Shown piece after piece: positions 1-5,663 of a DNA stretch of 6,343 bases. The notes under the pieces were generated by a model. That model made no database searches. It was not told the origin of the DNA and worked only from the letters and a program-made list of their open reading frames with translations. The stretch spans positions 1-6,343 of the forward strand of contig CASEST010000038.1 of assembly GCA_949290725.1 (NCBI GenBank), in the 5' to 3' direction. Origin of the DNA: an uncultured bacterium (GTDB lineage: Bacteria; Bacillota_I; Bacilli_A; RFN20; CAG-826). Numbering within the stretch: the first letter of the stretch is position 1; the number at the start of each line of letters is the position of its first letter. A program made the translations under genes and the position numbers.

Positions 1-28
1 AAACTTTGATTAATTCAATGTTTGCCAT
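1..28 (-). CDS. tsf: Elongation factor Ts, first 9 codons only (partial)
   Basis: Translation on the minus strand from the ATG at 28 reads MANIELIKV and then leaves the window. This matches the usual opening of EF-Ts, the guanine-nucleotide exchange factor that recycles EF-Tu in the cytoplasm. Only the N-terminal edge of the EF-Tu-binding UBA-like domain can be visible here. The start lies 3 nt after the rpsB stop codon and has a strong Shine-Dalgarno sequence inside the last rpsB codons, so it is co-transcribed with rpsB. The rpsB-tsf pair is one of the most conserved bacterial gene neighbourhoods, and this supports the call more than the nine residues do. Confidence 0.88.
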
Positions 29-31
29 TAA

Positions 32-1099
32 TTATTCTCCTTTTGTTTGTTCACTGGTTGTTTCGCTATTATTTTCAGTTTTGACTTCTTCTTTCTTTTC
101 AGCAGTTTGATTAGCTTTATTTTGGAAACGAGCAGCAAATCTTGCTTTTTCTCTTTCCATTCTTTCTCTTTGCATTTCTCTTCTTGCAGCAAGTCTTAAA
201 GCATTTTCTCTATCTGCTTGTCTGATTGCATCTTTCATAGTAACTTCTTCGCCATCATCTTTGCTATAAGCGATTTCTGGAAGACCGCCTTTAGCTTCAA
301 CAACAGCATCAGCTAAAACTGAAATTAATAATTTAACACTCTTTTGAGCATCATCATTTCCTGGAATGACATAATCAATGCCATCTGGGTCACAATTAGT
401 ATCACAAATACCAAAAACAGGAATATTCAATTTGTTTGCTTCTCTAATAGCAATTTTTTCTTCGCTTGGATCAACGATAACTAAAGCATTAGGAATTTTT
501 CTCATTTCCTTAATACCATCTAAGTTCTTAGCTAATTTTTCTTTTTCTTTTCTTAATAATGCTTGTTCTTTCTTTGGAAGTCTATCCCATGCGCCTTCTT
601 CTTCTTGAGCTTCAAGTTCTTTTAATTTTCTAATTCTTAATTGAATAGTTTTAAAATTAGTTAAAGTACCACCAAGCCATCTATTTGTAATGTATAAAGA
701 ACCGCTTCTCTCTGCTTCTTCTTTAACAATATCTTTAGCAACGGCTTTTGTACCAACTAAAAGAACCTTACCGCCTTCTAAAACGATTTCTTTTAATTTT
801 GCATAGGCGTTTTCAATTCCTTCTTTTGATTTGTTTAAATCAATAATGTAGATTCCATTGCGAGCACAATAAATGTACTTTTTCATCTTTGGATTCCACT
901 TTCTAGTTTGATGTCCTAAATGAACACCACCTTCAAGTAATTTTTTTAAAGTAATAATTGGGGCATTTGGATCAAAAACAACTTCTGCCATTTGTTGTTC
1001 GTCAGCTGCTTTTTCAGCTTCTAATTTTTCCTCTTGTTCGCTTTCTTTAACAGCTTCTGCAGCTTCGTCAAGAGTAACGCTTTTTGTTTCTTCGGACAT
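32..1099 (-). CDS. rpsB: 30S ribosomal protein S2 (uS2) with long N- and C-terminal extensions
   Basis: S2 is a late-assembling protein of the small ribosomal subunit that helps hold S1 at the mRNA exit side. The core is unmistakable: LLEGGVHLGHQTRKWNPKMK at residues 54-73, RNGIYIIDL near 80-88, RWLGGTLTNF at 140-149, and the DTNCDPDGIDYVIPGNDDA region at 233-251. At 355 aa it is about 100 residues longer than a typical S2 (about 230-260). Residues 1-47 are an acidic, Ala/Glu-rich leader with 14 acidic against 4 basic residues in the first 40. Residues 273-355 add an Arg-rich, probably helical stretch (about 284-325, ten Arg) and a Glu/Asn/Thr-rich polar tail. The start at 1099 is chosen because AAGGAGG lies 8 nt upstream. 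Met37 (ATG at 991) is an alternative start but has no ribosome site. All three Trp (68, 141, 171) are TGG. It is followed by tsf after 3 nt. Confidence 0.98.
   Translation of the reverse strand: MSEETKSVTLDEAAEAVKESEQEEKLEAEKAADEQQMAEVVFDPNAPIITLKKLLEGGVHLGHQTRKWNPKMKKYIYCARNGIYIIDLNKSKEGIENAYAKLKEIVLEGGKVLLVGTKAVAKDIVKEEAERSGSLYITNRWLGGTLTNFKTIQLRIRKLKELEAQEEEGAWDRLPKKEQALLRKEKEKLAKNLDGIKEMRKIPNALVIVDPSEEKIAIREANKLNIPVFGICDTNCDPDGIDYVIPGNDDAQKSVKLLISVLADAVVEAKGGLPEIAYSKDDGEEVTMKDAIRQADRENALRLAARREMQRERMEREKARFAARFQNKANQTAEKKEEVKTENNSETTSEQTKGE
37..44 (-). promoter_or_regulatory. Shine-Dalgarno site for tsf
   Basis: The minus strand reads AAAAGGAG, then 8 nt, then the tsf ATG at 28. The site sits inside the final codons of rpsB, just before its TAA stop, so ribosomes finishing rpsB pass over it. 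It fixes the tsf start and supports coupled expression of S2 and EF-Ts. Confidence 0.85.
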
Positions 1100-1129
1100 T
1101 TAAGTCTCCTCCTTATTTGTTAAGCCTCC
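1100..1129 (-). repeat. Duplicated Shine-Dalgarno segment in the rpsB leader
   Basis: The minus strand reads GGAGGCTTAA at 1129-1120 and GGAGACTTAA at 1109-1100. This is a 9 of 10 match with a period of exactly 20 nt. The downstream copy ends directly at the rpsB ATG. The upstream copy is followed by CAA instead of ATG. It may be a small tandem duplication, or a second ribosome docking site used in control. Only the repeat itself is seen; a function is inference. Confidence 0.6.
1108..1114 (-). promoter_or_regulatory. Strong Shine-Dalgarno site for rpsB
   Basis: The minus strand carries AAGGAGG followed by an 8-nt spacer and the ATG at 1099. It is the best ribosome-binding site in the window and decides the rpsB start in favour of the form with the N-terminal extension. 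A second GGAGG lies 20 nt further upstream at 1125-1129 with no start codon at a usable distance. Confidence 0.9.
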
Positions 1130-1154
1130 ACTACTTCGAACAATCTCCCTATAA

Positions 1155-1238
1155 AAATTATAGACGTGGAAATTGAATTCATAGTGTGTGTATTCTTTTT
1201 GAGCATAAAAAAACTCAAAAAGTAATATAATTATAGAC
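1155..1238 (-). repeat. Two copies of GTCTATAATT containing -10-like hexamers
   Basis: The 10-mer GTCTATAATT occurs on the minus strand at 1238-1229 and again at 1164-1155, 74 nt apart. Each copy contains a perfect TATAAT. The upstream copy has a good -35 partner. The downstream copy (TATAAT at 1162-1157) has no recognisable TTGACA-like sequence 16-18 nt before it and no TGn extension, so it is at best a weak second promoter. If active, it would give a leader of about 45 nt. Confidence 0.45.
1195..1222 (-). other. Perfect 9-bp inverted repeat: rpsB 5' hairpin or xerC terminator
   Basis: CTTTTTGAG at 1222-1214 and CTCAAAAAG at 1203-1195 are exact reverse complements flanking a 10-nt loop (TTTTTTTATG on the minus strand). 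No U-run follows the stem on the minus strand, so it is not a textbook intrinsic terminator, although it lies about 40 nt after the xerC stop. It begins at or within a few bases of the transcript start predicted for the promoter at 1230-1258, so it could be a 5'-end stabilising hairpin on rpsB mRNA. The two roles cannot be separated from sequence alone. Confidence 0.55.
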
Positions 1239-1258
1239 TTATTGATAAGGGTATTCAA
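1230..1258 (-). promoter_or_regulatory. Sigma-A-type promoter for rpsB-tsf
   Basis: The minus strand shows TTGAAT (-35, 1258-1253), a 17-nt spacer and TATAAT (-10, 1235-1230). This is close to the housekeeping consensus with ideal spacing. It lies 5 nt beyond the xerC stop codon and reads towards rpsB. A start about 7 nt downstream (near 1223) would give a leader of roughly 125 nt. The background is AT-rich, so chance -10 boxes are common, but the paired -35 and the position make this one convincing. Confidence 0.7.
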
Positions 1259-1263
1259 TAATT

Positions 1264-2202
1264 TTATTTCTTCTTTTTGCTTGATATTTGAGGAAAATAT
1301 TTTTGATATTCATCTTTCATTTTTGCTTTACTAACATGCATATAAATTGATGTCGTATTAATCGATTCATGACCCATTAATTCTTGAATCATTCTTAAAT
1401 CAGCACCATTATTTAATAAATGGGTGGCAAAAGAGTGCCTTAAAACATGTGGATGCAAATCAAAACCTAGTAAAAGACCGGTTTTTTTAACAATTTCTTT
1501 TAAAATATATTCTAAACCTCGGGTGGTTAATTGTTCCCCTTTAGAATTCAAGAAAAAATATTCACTTTTTTTCTTATTGTTTTCAATTAATAGTGTTCCT
1601 CTTAAATTTTTTGCATATTCCATCATCGATTTTTTAGCTTCTAAAGAAAATGGGACAATACGCTCCTTATTTCCTTTACCAACAATGCGCATATAACGCG
1701 AACTAAATTCAATATCATGCAATTTTAAATTAACAACTTCACTACATCTTAAACCTGAAGAATACATCAATTCTAATAATGCTTGATCACGAGAAGCTAA
1801 AATATCTGTTCTTTTTTTATTATTTTCAAATAATTCTTCTATTTGTGACTCATATAAAACTTCAGGTAATTTATCATGCTTTTTAGGAGTAACAATCAAT
1901 AAGAAAGGATTAGATGAAACCATCTTTTTATCATATAAAAAAGAATAATATTTTCTTAAAGCTGAAATTCTTCTTCTAACACTGCGTGGATTTTCTTTTT
2001 TGCCACGATAAGTTTTATGATTTAACCTCTCTTGCATAAATAAACGAATATCATCGCGTGAGATATTTCGAAAATCTAGTTCATGTTTCAATAAAAAATC
2101 TTCAAACAAAGAAATGTCTTGTTGATAAGATTTAATGGTGTTTTCACTAAAATTTAAATTATGTCTTAAATAGTCTAAAAATAAGGCTTGTTCTTTAGTC
2201 AT
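1264..2202 (-). CDS. xerC: Tyrosine recombinase XerC (CodV-type)
   Basis: Site-specific recombinase that, with a partner such as XerD, resolves chromosome dimers at dif during division. The protein is 312 aa, close to the usual 295-310. Residues 1-100 form the SAM-like N-terminal DNA-binding domain (NLNFSENTIKSYQQDI near 15-30). The catalytic domain has the full set: Arg152 in SGLRCSE, Lys176 in GKGNKER, His252 and Arg255 in HPHVLRHSFATH, His278 in MGHES, and the nucleophile Tyr287 in TTSIYMHVSK. The C-terminus ends in a Lys run. XerC is preferred over XerD because the gene lies directly after trmFO, the place of codV/xerC in Bacillus and Staphylococcus. Its ATG at 2202 overlaps the end of trmFO by 8 nt and no clear Shine-Dalgarno site precedes it, so translation is probably coupled. 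hslV, hslU and codY, usual downstream neighbours, are absent. No Trp is present. Confidence 0.93.
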   Translation of the reverse strand: MTKEQALFLDYLRHNLNFSENTIKSYQQDISLFEDFLLKHELDFRNISRDDIRLFMQERLNHKTYRGKKENPRSVRRRISALRKYYSFLYDKKMVSSNPFLLIVTPKKHDKLPEVLYESQIEELFENNKKRTDILASRDQALLELMYSSGLRCSEVVNLKLHDIEFSSRYMRIVGKGNKERIVPFSLEAKKSMMEYAKNLRGTLLIENNKKKSEYFFLNSKGEQLTTRGLEYILKEIVKKTGLLLGFDLHPHVLRHSFATHLLNNGADLRMIQELMGHESINTTSIYMHVSKAKMKDEYQKYFPQISSKKKK

Positions 2203-3481
2203 TTATATATTCTTTAAATTTCTCAATTTCTTTTAAACTACGTGAAATAACAATTTCTTTATCAGTTTTATTAGCTCGATAAATAATACCAAAATTTGCA
2301 TTCATCGGTTGAAAATTATTTGCTCCTGTATGAGTAATATAGCGAATTAAAGCTCCTAAAACCGTATTAAAGCTTAATGGTTTAAATTCTTTATTTTTTA
2401 ATCTTAAATAAATATAAATTGCAGCGAGTAAACCTGAGGCAGCACTTTCTACATATCCTTCAACGCCGCTTAATTGCCCAGCAATAAAAATATTTTTATC
2501 TGCTTTTAAAGATAAGTCCTCATTTAAAATTTTTGGAGCGTAAACATATGAATTGCGATGCATCAATCCATAACGTGCAAATTTTGCATTTTCTAAACCT
2601 GGAATTAAAGAAAAAACTCTTTTTTGTTCAGGATAGGTCAAGTTTGTTTGAAAACCTACTAAATTATAAAAATCTCCAATCAAATCGTCTTGACGAAGTT
2701 GAACAACCGCATAATATTCTTTACCATTATTTTCTAAACCTACTGGTTTTAAAGGCCCGAATCTTAAAGTGTCAACTCCTCTTGAAGCAATAACTTCAAG
2801 CGGTAAGCAGCCTTCAAAATATTCTTTATCAAATTCATGTAATAATGCTTTTTTTGCATTAATTAATTCTTTATAAAAAGTTAAATATTCACTTTTAGAC
2901 ATCCCACAATTTATATAGCTACCATCATCTTGATCATAACGAGACTTAAAAAAGACCTTATTAAAATCAATTGAATCTTTATAAACGATTGGAGCGCTCG
3001 CATCATAAAAGCCATAAATTTGATTGTCACTAAAATCTTGAATTTTATCTAGTAATTTTTTTGAAGTTAAAGGACCAGTTGCAATAAGGTTAATCCCTTC
3101 TTTAAATTCATTAACTTCCTCATTAATAATATTGATATTAGGATTATTTTTTAATTTATTAGTTATATATTCAGCAAATAATTCACGATCAACTGCTAAA
3201 GCATCTCCACTTGGAATCTTAGAAACTTCACTTGCTTCCATCATAATTGATCCTAATTGCTTAATTTCTTCTTTCAATAATCCACAGGCATTATCTAACT
3301 TTTTGGATTTTAAAGAATTTGAACAAACAAGTTCGCCAAATAAGCCAGTTGTATGAGCTTTATCATCAACCTTAGGTCTTCTTTCATATAAATTAACCTT
3401 TATCCCATGATTAGCTAAAAAATTTGCCGCCTCACTTCCAGCTAAACCAGCTCCAATAATATTAATTACCATCTCTTTCAT
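2195..3481 (-). CDS. trmFO: Folate-dependent tRNA (uracil-54-C5)-methyltransferase TrmFO
   Basis: Flavoprotein that makes the T of the tRNA T-loop (m5U54), using methylenetetrahydrofolate as carbon donor and reduced FAD; formerly Gid. With the start at 3481 it has 428 aa, near the family length of about 435. The FAD-binding GAGLAGSEAA motif (Gly10, 12, 15) opens the protein, with YERRP at 32-36 for the FAD ribose. ELVCSNS places a Cys at residue 53 and EGCLP a Cys at 225, the two conserved cysteines. The FGPLKPVGLE, VVQLRQDD, GQLSGVEGYVESAASG and NFQPMNANFG blocks are all intact. The open frame extends upstream to 3583, but that part overlaps the last TopA zinc ribbon and lacks family similarity, so it is excluded. 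ATG 3481 is 2 nt after the topA stop. ATG 3472 is a possible alternative start (425 aa). Neither has a well-placed ribosome site, so re-initiation after topA is likely. Confidence 0.96.
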   Translation of the reverse strand: MKEMVINIIGAGLAGSEAANFLANHGIKVNLYERRPKVDDKAHTTGLFGELVCSNSLKSKKLDNACGLLKEEIKQLGSIMMEASEVSKIPSGDALAVDRELFAEYITNKLKNNPNINIINEEVNEFKEGINLIATGPLTSKKLLDKIQDFSDNQIYGFYDASAPIVYKDSIDFNKVFFKSRYDQDDGSYINCGMSKSEYLTFYKELINAKKALLHEFDKEYFEGCLPLEVIASRGVDTLRFGPLKPVGLENNGKEYYAVVQLRQDDLIGDFYNLVGFQTNLTYPEQKRVFSLIPGLENAKFARYGLMHRNSYVYAPKILNEDLSLKADKNIFIAGQLSGVEGYVESAASGLLAAIYIYLRLKNKEFKPLSFNTVLGALIRYITHTGANNFQPMNANFGIIYRANKTDKEIVISRSLKEIEKFKEYIND

Positions 3482-3483
3482 TT

Positions 3484-5550
3484 TTATTTTTTTATTGGCT
3501 CCATATAATTGCAATTTGGGTAACCGGAACAACCATAAAAATAACCCGTTTTGCTTCTTCTTTTCACTAATAATTGACCGCATTTAGGACAATATCTTGG
3601 TTCTTCTTTTTCATTATTGCCTTCAATATAGCGACAAGAAGGGAAACGTGAGCAACCAATGAATGTATCGCCTTTTTTATTCTTACGATAAACAAGTGGA
3701 GCACCGCAATTTGGGCAATTTCTTCCAACCTCTTTCGGTGGTTCTTTTTCCTCTTTTTTAACATAATGACAAGAAGGATAATTGCTACAAGCAACAAATT
3801 GGCCATATTTACCATTGCGGATAACTAAATCACTACCACAAAGAGGGCATTTTTCCCCAGTTGTTTTTGGTGGCTCTTTATACATTTCGTCTTTGACTTT
3901 ATCATAATGTTCGATAAATGGATAATAAAAATCAGATATAACCTTCTTTTCATCCTCATCTCCATTTTGAATCTTATCAAGGTTGTCTTCCATTTCAGCG
4001 GTATATTCAGTATTTATTAAATCAGGAAAATATTTTGAAAGAACATTTGAAGTTAAAATACCTTGTTCAGTTGGAATTAAAATACCTTTTGATGAGGTAA
4101 TATATTTTCGTTGAATTAAAGTCTGTATAGTTGAAGAATAAGTTGATGGTCGTCCAATGCCCTTTTCTTCCATTAATTTAACAATTTTTCCTTCGCTATA
4201 ACGAGCAGGTGGTTTTGTTTGATCTTCCTTTTTTGATAAAGAAGCTAAATCAAAAACTTCTCCTTCTTTGAATGAAGGAATGTTTAAATCAGCCTCATCA
4301 TTTTTAAAAACATCATAACCAGCAAATAAAGTTTTATTACCACTTAATTTAAATAAAACATTTGAGTCTTTAAAATAAACTGTTGTTGATAAAACTTTTT
4401 TATCGCTCATTAAAGAAGATAAAGTTCTTTCAAAGATCAATTTATATAATTTATAAGCATCATTTGATAAGAACTTCTTCATTTCATTTGGAGTTCTTGT
4501 TAACGAGGTTGGGCGAATTGCTTCATGAGCATCTTGAGCATTTTTAACATTTTTAAGAGTACTTTCGCCTTTATAATATTCACTTCCAAAAGTTGAAGTT
4601 ATATATTCCTTAGCACTATTTATAAAAGTATCACTTAATTTAGTAGAATCCGTTCTTATATAAGTAATTAAACCAACTAAACCATCATCAGTTTCAATAC
4701 CTTCATATAATTCTTGAGCTAAGAAAGTGGTCTTTTTTGTAGTAAATCCATATTTAGAAAAAGCAGATTGTTGAAGAGTTGATGTTCTAAATGGCTCGCT
4801 TGCTTTAACAAATTTTTCTTTTTCATCGATTTGATAAACACTAACTTTTTTAGCTAAATTATTTAATAAGTTATCAACTTCTTCTTCGCTTTTAAAATGT
4901 TCTATTTTTTTATCGTCAACTTTATATAAATCTAAATTATATTCTTTATCATTTAAGATAATAGAAGCTAACAAATCATAAAATTTTTCGCTTTTGAAAT
5001 TTAAAATTTCTTTTTCATGATCAACAATTAACTTTAATGCTACCGATTGAACTCTTCCAGCGCTTTTACTATTGATTTTCGAATTTAATAAAGTAGATAA
5101 TTTAAAACCGATAATTCGATCGATTATTCTTCTTGCTTCTTGAGAGCGAACTAAATTCATATTGATCGTTTTTGGTTCTTTTATCGCTTTAGTAATTGAA
5201 TCTTTAGTAATTTCATGAAATTCCAATCTTTTAGTAGTTTCAATTGGTAAATCTAAAACTTTAGCTAAAGAAAAAGCGATTGCTTCTCCTTCACGATCAG
5301 GGTCGGTTGCAAGAATAACTTCTTCGCAGTTCTTAGCAATTTTTCTTAAATTAGCAACTAAAGTTATTTTATCTTTAGAAATAATATAGCGTGGTTCAAA
5401 ATTGTTTTCAATATCGATTCCTAATCCGCCCTTCCCAGAAATCGCTAAATCTTTAACATGTCCTTTAGATGCTTCAACTTGATAACCATCCCCAAGATAA
5501 TGGGCGATAGTTTTACTTTTTGTAGGTGACTCAACAATAACTAATTTCAT
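3484..5550 (-). CDS. topA: DNA topoisomerase I (type IA) with three zinc ribbons
   Basis: Relaxes negative supercoils by cutting one strand through a 5'-phosphotyrosine and passing the other. At 688 aa it is the size of the Bacillus enzyme (about 690). The Toprim domain opens at residue 1 (KLVIVESPTKSKT, Glu7) and carries ATDPDREGEA with Asp83, Asp85 and Glu87 for Mg2+. SAGRVQSVAL is at 163-172. The nucleophile Tyr297 lies in GLITYIRTDS, with DAHEAIRPT at 340-348 and EEKGIGRPSTYSSTI at 461-475. Three C-terminal ribbons have four Cys each: 568/571/588/594, 612/615/633/639 and 654/657/674/680, none degraded. Residue 156 is Asn in a LLNSK stretch where relatives usually have Trp (LLWKK); the whole protein has no Trp. 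It heads the topA-trmFO-xerC unit. A promoter at 5566-5594 would put transcription start only about 7-10 nt before the ATG. Confidence 0.98.
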   Translation of the reverse strand: MKLVIVESPTKSKTIAHYLGDGYQVEASKGHVKDLAISGKGGLGIDIENNFEPRYIISKDKITLVANLRKIAKNCEEVILATDPDREGEAIAFSLAKVLDLPIETTKRLEFHEITKDSITKAIKEPKTINMNLVRSQEARRIIDRIIGFKLSTLLNSKINSKSAGRVQSVALKLIVDHEKEILNFKSEKFYDLLASIILNDKEYNLDLYKVDDKKIEHFKSEEEVDNLLNNLAKKVSVYQIDEKEKFVKASEPFRTSTLQQSAFSKYGFTTKKTTFLAQELYEGIETDDGLVGLITYIRTDSTKLSDTFINSAKEYITSTFGSEYYKGESTLKNVKNAQDAHEAIRPTSLTRTPNEMKKFLSNDAYKLYKLIFERTLSSLMSDKKVLSTTVYFKDSNVLFKLSGNKTLFAGYDVFKNDEADLNIPSFKEGEVFDLASLSKKEDQTKPPARYSEGKIVKLMEEKGIGRPSTYSSTIQTLIQRKYITSSKGILIPTEQGILTSNVLSKYFPDLINTEYTAEMEDNLDKIQNGDEDEKKVISDFYYPFIEHYDKVKDEMYKEPPKTTGEKCPLCGSDLVIRNGKYGQFVACSNYPSCHYVKKEEKEPPKEVGRNCPNCGAPLVYRKNKKGDTFIGCSRFPSCRYIEGNNEKEEPRYCPKCGQLLVKRRSKTGYFYGCSGYPNCNYMEPIKK

Positions 5551-5565
5551 ACTTTTCGTTTTTGC

Positions 5566-5594
5566 AGTATATAAATAATTTAAATATTTGTAAA
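5566..5594 (-). promoter_or_regulatory. Sigma-A-type promoter for topA
   Basis: The minus strand has TTTACA (5594-5589), a 17-nt spacer and TATACT (5571-5566), 15 nt before the topA ATG. The -35 is one base from TTGACA and the -10 is close to TATAAT. Transcription would begin near 5557-5560, leaving a leader of about 7-10 nt without room for a normal ribosome site. The surrounding spacer is very AT-rich, which raises the chance-match risk. Confidence 0.6.
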
Positions 5595-5618
5595 GCCCAT
5601 TTTTATTATCTTATTCCT

Positions 5619-5641
5619 TATAAATATATATAATATTTATA
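5619..5641. other. AT-only inverted repeat between dprA and topA
   Basis: TATAAATA (5619-5626) and TATTTATA (5634-5641) are exact reverse complements with a 7-nt loop, 23 nt beyond the dprA stop. A second small stem, AGATT/AATCT on the minus strand, lies between it and dprA at about 5641-5656. There is no G:C pair in the main stem and no T-run after it, so it would be a poor intrinsic terminator. It may simply reflect base composition. Confidence 0.3.
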
Positions 5642-5663
5642 GATTTTTTATAATCTTAAAATT

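Noticed and set aside
1102..1240. AAGTCT near 1240-1235 pairing with AGACTT at 1107-1102 to hide the rpsB ribosome site
   Set aside because: The upstream element lies within the predicted promoter and would not be in the transcript made from it; six bases are also easily found by chance.
378..3356. Plus-strand ORFs of 74-90 aa opposite rpsB, xerC and trmFO
   Set aside because: They are antisense shadows of well-supported genes, show no recognisable domain and no ribosome site.
3482..3583. Extended TrmFO N-terminus starting at 3583
   Set aside because: These 34 extra codons overlap the last TopA zinc ribbon in another frame, resemble no TrmFO, and would shift the conserved Cys from residue 53.
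3567..3815. 82-aa minus-strand ORF inside topA
   Set aside because: It is a shadow frame of the TopA zinc-ribbon region; the topA frame has full motif support here.
5611..5642. Possible dif site for XerC/XerD in the dprA-topA spacer
   Set aside because: It shares TTCCT and an AT-rich run with Bacillus-type dif only if gaps are allowed, and the conserved TTATGTAAA-like half-site is absent.
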